Program-made: the position numbers and the translations under genes | NCBI GenBank assembly: GCA_023055505.1 | Contig: JALIRH010000010.1 | Coordinates: 5,710,001-5,774,000, forward strand | Direction: 5' to 3' | DNA length: 64,000 bases | Origin: Callipepla californica brunnescens | Lineage: Eukaryota > Chordata > Aves > Galliformes > Odontophoridae | Notes under the pieces: model-generated | What the model was told of the DNA's origin: nothing | The model's input: only the letters and a program-made list of their open reading frames with translations | The model's database searches: none | Shown: positions 58,511 to 64,000 of the stretch, in pieces | Layout of the letters: every line of letters starts with the position of its first letter | Position numbering within the stretch: position 1 is the first letter of the stretch

Positions 58511-61500
58511 GTGGTGACAAATATATGCTCTCAGTGCTAAGTTGAAAAAGTAAAATTGCTAAGAACTGTATTTATCTTATATAGCATCTAAATTTAAGTC
58601 TGTAATAATACAACTTATAAGCTTTCCACGTAAGACAGAGCTCTCATAAATTCTGATATTTCATTGACTGGAAGTGCTTTTATTTGCATTTAGTGGGGAA
58701 AAATGTTTCATTTGTGACAAAGATCAGTTGCTGAAGAAATCTGTTCTGAAGATACCAATTGGCAGATATGTTCCACAAACACTTAAGAGACTTTAACACC
58801 TGCTTTTCCATGGAGGATTTGGATGGCTTATTCATTATAGGTTTAGATGAATTACTCCATTACCCACTACAATTTGCAGAATTAATTGCTAGAACAACTA
58901 GAAAGAGATGCTGTGAAGAATCAAGATTTCTTGATGCACTGATAAAATTTTCTTCAGATATTCACGTTTCAGAAAGAAAATGGTGTTCTTAGGCCTTTAT
59001 TAATTGTGCATATAGAATGTTCTCTTCTGCATTTTTCCTTCATGTTTGAACATCTAAGCTTTTAAAATTTATTTTAAAGCAGTTATTTATAATCTAAAGA
59101 AATGTATTGTTTGAGGCAAGGTAATCTCAAACAGAACTCTGTTCTTTTATATTAAGCTGGAGTTCATGATAAATCCCTTTCAGTAAAGAAACTGTGTTGC
59201 AGAGAACAACCAAATAAGGACTTCTAAATGAATCCTTTCAGGCATGGAAGAAAGTCAGAATCTCCCAGTGTGTCATGATCACTATTGCTGGGAAGTTTGT
59301 GGCAACTGCACCAATAACTCACTAAGCTGTTATTCACCAGTTCTCTTAAATGTTTGCATGGTAATTACTGAGGCAGAGACAGTAGTAAACCAGATCAATG
59401 TTTGCATGAGGATCTGTGAACCACAATCTCCGTTAAGGCAATATTATCAGGTCTGCAGACTCTGAAATCTGCAAGGTTGAAAACTCAGGGCTGAAGTAAT
59501 GGAGTTTTGCCTAACAACCATGTCCCTTGTGTGCAGAGCATGTATGGGATCTCCTTTGGGTCTGTTGGGTTGTCACTTCAGCCATTAAGATGATCGCTCC
59601 TACAGAATCCAAGGTGGAAGAAATCTTTACTGCAGCCACAGGAAGCCAAAATTTTATGAAGTAAATGCAAGTATTGTAGATTTCCTTGATTTAGAAATTA
59701 TTTTATTTTACAAGCTATCAAAAATTTCTCATTTGTTTAGACAGTAAAAATTCAAGTTGAATTTTTGCAAGTAGAGGGCAGGAGATCATGTTTGTTTCCC
59801 TTTATCTTAGCATTGAAGTAGCTGATATGATTGACAAATCTATGCATTTTTGTTTTCTACAATTGTGGTGTAATGTATAAGTTTAAAACATTAAAAATGT
59901 AAGCAATCCAAGGATTAAGCTCTTCAGCCATTGCTCTTGTGTTGATAAAGTCTTATGATTCTTTCAGAGCTCATCATCAGATGACCTTTAGTTTAAGGAG
60001 CCATCAAAGAAGCTTTTAAAATAATGACTTACCTTATGGATTTTCTTGACACTGTTTACTGGTAGTGTAGAACTTGAGCACCTGGTTATACCAGTATGTC
60101 CAGTGAAATCTGAGCTACAGGAAATGTTGCTTAAAAAAAGCCTTCAGTATTGTCTAAATGTTAGTTGGAGATTTCTGGAAGTCAGTTTAATATTGAATAT
60201 CCTATGCTATATTTCTAATGATGCATAAGAAGTATCTTTTAGGACAACTGAACATTGGATGCTTTCATAATATACTAAATTACTATTAAAGTGGGGATAC
60301 ATTTACTAAGTTCAGTGTTATGTTCAGGACTAAACCTGTAGGCACCTGGAAGATTTTTTGCTATATTGTGCTTATTGTCTAAGTATTTACTATTTTGCTT
60401 TATGGTATTCAGTTCATTTAAAACTGCAGCATTTTGCAGGAGCTGTTCCTGTAAAATGTGAAATACAGCCAAACTATAGATGAGACCAGAGGGATTTCTA
60501 TTGAAATGTAAAGCCAAGGGGTAACTCTTTTGCCTTTTAACACAGGGATAAATTTATATTTATAAACACTTAGCAGTTCATCGTTTCAAGAAATGCCTCC
60601 CATGAACAGAAATGTTTCTGGCAATGATCAATTGGAATAAAAAATATTTTTTTAATGTGTGTATAGTATTTCAAATTTGAAGAATGATTCTGTGTCAGAG
60701 GTGTTACTATCACTAAAAATAATTTGTCACCTGCAAATGCTTTTTATAATCCTGAAGTACTTTGCAAGTGCATAAATATAAGAATATAATTCAGCTTTTA
60801 AAGTTACACCTAAGCATTACACAGTTTAAGAGTCTGATACCAGCTGGTAATAAGATCATTGTTTATAGATCTTTCTTCTTTAAGGTCATAGAATTAGGCT
60901 TAGTGTGGGTAGTGGGAACTTGGCTGTGGTCTTCAGCATCCTATCAGTAGTTACTACATAAAAACTAAATTCAAAACTGGTGATCATGGCAGCAGTACTG
61001 GAAAGCATGTAAAGTCTTTCTAGATCACTGCTTAGGCACGTTCTAAGGACAGAGTTTGCATGGTTGTTTATAGTTGGTTTTTTTTTGTCCTGTGCATAGA
61101 ACAGCTTTTCACAGCACATCAAAAATTTAAGGGGGGGAAAGCACGAAAAATACTCCCAAAGAAAGTCCCCCACTTTTTTCTGTTTATGTTTAAAACAAAC
61201 AAACAAACAATCAAACAAACAAAATGAAACAAAACAAGAAAACAATAAAACCTGATGTTGGAGATGTAGGTTACATACTTTTTTTTTTTCCTGAGCATTT
61301 GAATATTAGTGTTTGTATGTATGTATTTTAACTAATTTTCAGTGTAATAAGGTTGCTTTCTTTTAATCACTGTAATATTTTTATGGAAAACATTTTATAA
61401 CTTAAGAGATTAAGCTTTTGTGTTCTTTTTGGAACAACGTCTCTGTTGATAAATCCATGCAGATTAGGTATCACACAGCAAGAATCCAAGGGCTTGTTGT

Positions 61501-61598
61501 TAAGGGACAGTGATTTTAGGCCACCAATTAGAGTTGGAAAAATGTGCAAATTTAGATTCATGCAAAATATAGGAAATCAAAACCACACAATGTACAAG

Positions 61599-61614
61599 TA
61601 TATATATATATATA
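61599..61614. repeat. TA dinucleotide repeat
   Basis: Short (TA)n run in intergenic DNA. Confidence 0.8.
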
Positions 61615-62434
61615 AATAAATCATAATAGAAAAATATTGTAATTAAATCTAGGGGATTGAATTCACTATAACTGCCTGGGTCACTGAATTTCAGGTTAAC
61701 AGTTGAAATACTTGTTATATCACAGGTTATAGTTGTTTTTTTTTTTGTATTAAAGTACTAATTTGTTTTTTTTTCTTTTTTTATATCTTTGCAAAAATGT
61801 ATTACGTAATGAAAAAATGACACGTTATTTTTGGCACTTCTTCTGTGTACCTCTCAACTTCCCAGTGACTGCCCAATTTCCTCCTGTACTGCACCCATCT
61901 TCTCCTAGCATGGGTGAAAATGGATTTCATGTGTTCACTTATGGTCATTCCAATTCCCCCCTGCTCCTTTTTTTTGTTTGTTTGGGTTTTTTTGTTTATT
62001 TTGTCTTTTTTTTTTTTTTTTGACAAGAAAGCAAAACTAAAAATGCTGTCTGATTTCACTCAAAACTGAGGCTGATCCAGTGCAGCTGCACTTTGTTTTA
62101 CTTAGTCTGAATTTTAAAAAGGAGCTTTTTTTGTCTAGGTTCCAGATTTGGATGCTGAGCTGTTATCTGAGAACGTTTTGATGTATAAAACTGACACAGC
62201 AACTATGTACCAGGCTGCAATTTTGGCAATGTTGTCAGTAACACAGTAGTAGATGGAAATATTATATGACTGTGGCATGAGAAGCCTTTTTTTTTTTTTT
62301 TTTTCAGGGACTTGTGACGAAACATGTTAGATCTAGTGACAGTAGTCAGTGGAGAAATGTAACACAAGCCAGCATAAGCAGGTGCTTTTGTAATGGAGTA
62401 CCCATACCCAAACTATTTCCCTCTCACGTTTCAG

Positions 62435-62595
62435 AGGCAAATATTTAACAGAAAGGAAATGAAAATTAATGAGAAATTTTACTCGTTTAACAGTGGTTGA
62501 CAAAATCTACTTCTCAGCACAGTCCTTCCCCTTTGTTCCTTGCCGAAGGAACACGGAGATGTAGATTTTCAGGCTCAGTCTTTGCAAAGCTGCTG
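62435..62595 (+). other. Candidate non-coding exon, possibly 5' UTR of the next SCN gene
   Basis: Preceded by a good acceptor (CCCTCTCACGTTTCAG, ending 62,434) and followed by a strong donor (GCTG/GTAAGAG at 62,596). More GC-rich than its surroundings, with no sustained coding frame. SCN1A follows SCN9A in the same orientation in other tetrapods and has several distant untranslated exons, so this is a plausible upstream exon. That identity is inference from position only. Confidence 0.3.
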
Positions 62596-62673
62596 GTAAG
62601 AGCCAATCCGTTTCTTTTGCCGGTAGATGGGGCTGTCCTTTCAGGTCTTTGTGTCTCTTTTTTTTCCCCACTG

Positions 62674-62724
62674 TCTTTTTTTTTTTCTTTCTTTCTTTCT
62701 TTTCTTTCTTTTTTTTTTTTTTTT
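62674..62724. repeat. Pyrimidine tract, (TTTC)n and poly-T
   Basis: 51 consecutive pyrimidines: a poly-T run, TTTC repeats, then a second poly-T run. It is the first part of a nearly continuous pyrimidine region reaching 62,908. Confidence 0.85.
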
Positions 62725-62757
62725 AACCCTCCTTTCTTCACCCTCCACTCATCCCAA

Positions 62758-62908
62758 CTTTTCTTTCCTCCTTCTCCTCCTCCCTCCCTCCCCTCTCCCC
62801 CTTTCTCTCCCCCTTTCTCTCTCTCTCTCCCCCTTTCTCTCTCTCTCTCCCCCTTTCTCTCTCTCTCTCTCCCCCTTTCTCTCTCTCTCTCTCTCCCCCT
62901 TTCTCCTT
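62758..62908. repeat. Pure 151-nt pyrimidine tract with expanding minisatellite units
   Basis: No purine for 151 nt on the + strand. From 62,797 it consists of units that begin CCCCCTTT and end in (CT)n, with unit starts at 62,797, 62,809, 62,829, 62,849, 62,871 and 62,895. Unit lengths are 12, 20, 20, 22 and 24 nt, so the CT part grows from 2 to 8 copies towards the right. A T-run and CAG follow at 62,912-62,924. Confidence 0.92.
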
Positions 62909-63607
62909 GTATTTTTTTTTTCAGCTATTTGATGGTTTTAGGTACTATAGAGTGAGCCTCAGAGCAGGAAGTACTAACTTTTCTTGTTTGTTTTCCCCAC
63001 AATGCAAATGCAATAATTTATTAATACTGGATAATCTTTTGGAACTGGGATTCTGGAAAAGTTTGTTAGAGAGTGTTTTATCACCACTAATTTTTAGATT
63101 TTTATTTTTGTCTTTCTGATAATACAATTGAAATTTGTGTTTTATCAGGTAAGCCAGAAGAATGGTAAATCCTAGAATTAAATCCTCGTTCATTTATGTT
63201 AGATGTCCATATGGGGTGTTCCCTTTGCCTTTTTTTTCTTTGTGGTTAATGCTAAGCATATTATTAAGGAGGAAATCCAGTTTGATGGTTTTAAAAATGT
63301 TTTAAAACCTCTAGTCAAGTCTGTTGACAGCACAATATTCTGTTACGAGTTGCATTTCATTGCAATTACATATTTGGATTTTTGCCAGCTTGGACTGTTT
63401 TTTTTTTTTCTTCTTTTTATTTTTATTTTTTTTGTTATTGCCATTCAAGAACTATTTAGAAGTAACAGAGGTCATATTGTTCCTTCATATGGAAAACATA
63501 CTAAGAACTGAGTCAAGCCCCAATGTTGCTAGAGCATATCGTTTTCTTTCCCTTTAGAGCAGCTCTCCTTTAAAGACTAAATGCTTTACCCAAATGGCTG
63601 GAGTTTA

Positions 63608-63991
63608 CTATAGGTAGAAAATATTGCCTCTTGTCTTTTTCTGTATATCACCCTTTCTCCAGCCTTTCTGCTCACATGTTTTACCAGAAACCCTTATTTT
63701 ATATAAACACAGATCAGACCTGGTTGTAATGCAGTAGATATAACTCGGTTCATAATCTGAACCGTCTTGCTTTTCCAAACAGCACAAGAAATTGGCCAGG
63801 TGGACATCAAGCTCTTTCAGCGTCTTTTCTAAAATGGATTTCTTCTCTGCTCCTTGTCTGAGGTATGTGTTTAAAAGACTCCCACTGAATTCATTTACTT
63901 TGGATTGAGCTGGCTGCTCCATCCCCCCTTTGGGAGAGTTGTGGTTGCTTATCCTACGGTATTTGAAAATGGATTCATGTTTTTCTCTCAC
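63608..63991 (-). pseudogene. Fragment resembling the DUF3504 / Crypton-derived recombinase-like domain
   Basis: A 127-codon frame reaching almost to the window edge. Residues 24-98 (63,698-63,922) resemble the N-terminal, core-binding-like part of the DUF3504 domain of KCTD1, QRICH1, ZMYM and KIAA1958-type proteins, which derive from Crypton tyrosine recombinases. Key words: LLNTYLRQGAEKKSILE, TLKELDVHLANFLCCLEKQD and the typical DGSDYEPS, then YIYCITTRSDLCLYK at the place of the SFHRSIDRYL-type segment. After residue 98 similarity fades, and no catalytic Arg-His-Arg-Tyr part is present. It may be a decayed transposon copy, a broken gene, or one exon of a gene continuing to the right. Recognition is from memory of the family pattern, not from a search. 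Confidence 0.45.
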
Positions 63992-64000
63992 TGTTAAGAA

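Larger units (their letters stand above)
57981..62434. other. Intergenic DNA between CR1 and the exon-like block
   Basis: AT-rich, with microsatellites at 58,482 and 61,599 and poly-T runs at 61,733, 62,008 and 62,287. The frame 58,759-58,992 encodes 77 residues with ordinary protein composition but no recognised relative; I do not call it a gene. Confidence 0.55.

Noticed and set aside
58759..58992. 77-codon + strand ORF with ordinary protein composition
   Set aside because: No recognised relative, no convincing promoter or splice context; the length is within chance expectation for 30 kb of AT-rich DNA.
62497..62955. 152-codon + strand ORF
   Set aside because: Most of it translates the pyrimidine tract (Phe, Ser, Leu, Pro repeats); low-complexity artefact, not a protein.

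Overview
The window is nuclear DNA from a vertebrate, most probably a bird. The evidence is a many-exon gene with GT-AG introns, AT-rich non-coding DNA, very few interspersed repeats, and the fact that the only recognisable transposons are several CR1-type LINE 3' ends (845-1220, 8155-8335, 20395-20683, 57600-57980). I see no bacterial-type operons, CRISPR arrays, rRNA or tRNA genes.

Positions 1-33,040 hold the 3' four-fifths of one voltage-gated sodium channel alpha-subunit gene on the + strand. Twenty-one coding exons (numbered 6-26 by the vertebrate SCN scheme) run from 414 to 30,624. Their lengths sum to 5,273 nt. With the 2 nt that complete a split codon at the start, this gives an open frame of 1,756 residues plus stop, from domain I S5 to the C-terminus. 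The selectivity residues (Asp, Glu, Lys, Ala in domains I-IV), four-domain layout, IFM inactivation particle, ankyrin-binding motif, IQ motif and PPxY motif are all present. Several paralogue-diagnostic stretches (NLRQRAMS in the I-II linker, [26 protein letters not shown], the [15 protein letters not shown] tail) match SCN9A (Nav1.7) better than SCN1A, SCN2A or SCN3A, so I call it the SCN9A orthologue. Exons 1-5 lie outside the window to the left. Two splicing features stand out: a major-spliceosome AT-AC intron between exons 23 and 24, and a tandem alternative donor in exon 11 that adds or removes 11 residues.

The 3' UTR follows the stop codon. Its likely main polyadenylation signal is at 33,015, with other candidates at 31,399 and 34,012. 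Positions 33,040 to about 62,430 are AT-rich and gene-poor. They hold a nested CR1 insertion (57.6-58.0 kb), microsatellites, and one stretch at 38.52-38.66 kb with densely packed homeodomain, POU and E-box-like words that could be an enhancer.

The right end is the least ordinary part. An exon-like block (62,435-62,595) with good splice signals is followed by an uninterrupted 151-nt pyrimidine tract built from repeat units of increasing length, ending near a strong acceptor. In other tetrapods the gene downstream of SCN9A in the same orientation is SCN1A, so this block could be one of its upstream 5' UTR exons (inference). On the - strand at 63,608-63,991 is an ORF whose middle resembles the N-terminal part of the DUF3504/Crypton-derived tyrosine-recombinase-like domain found in KCTD1, QRICH1, ZMYM and KIAA1958-type proteins. 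It looks like a remnant or domesticated fragment and may continue beyond the window.
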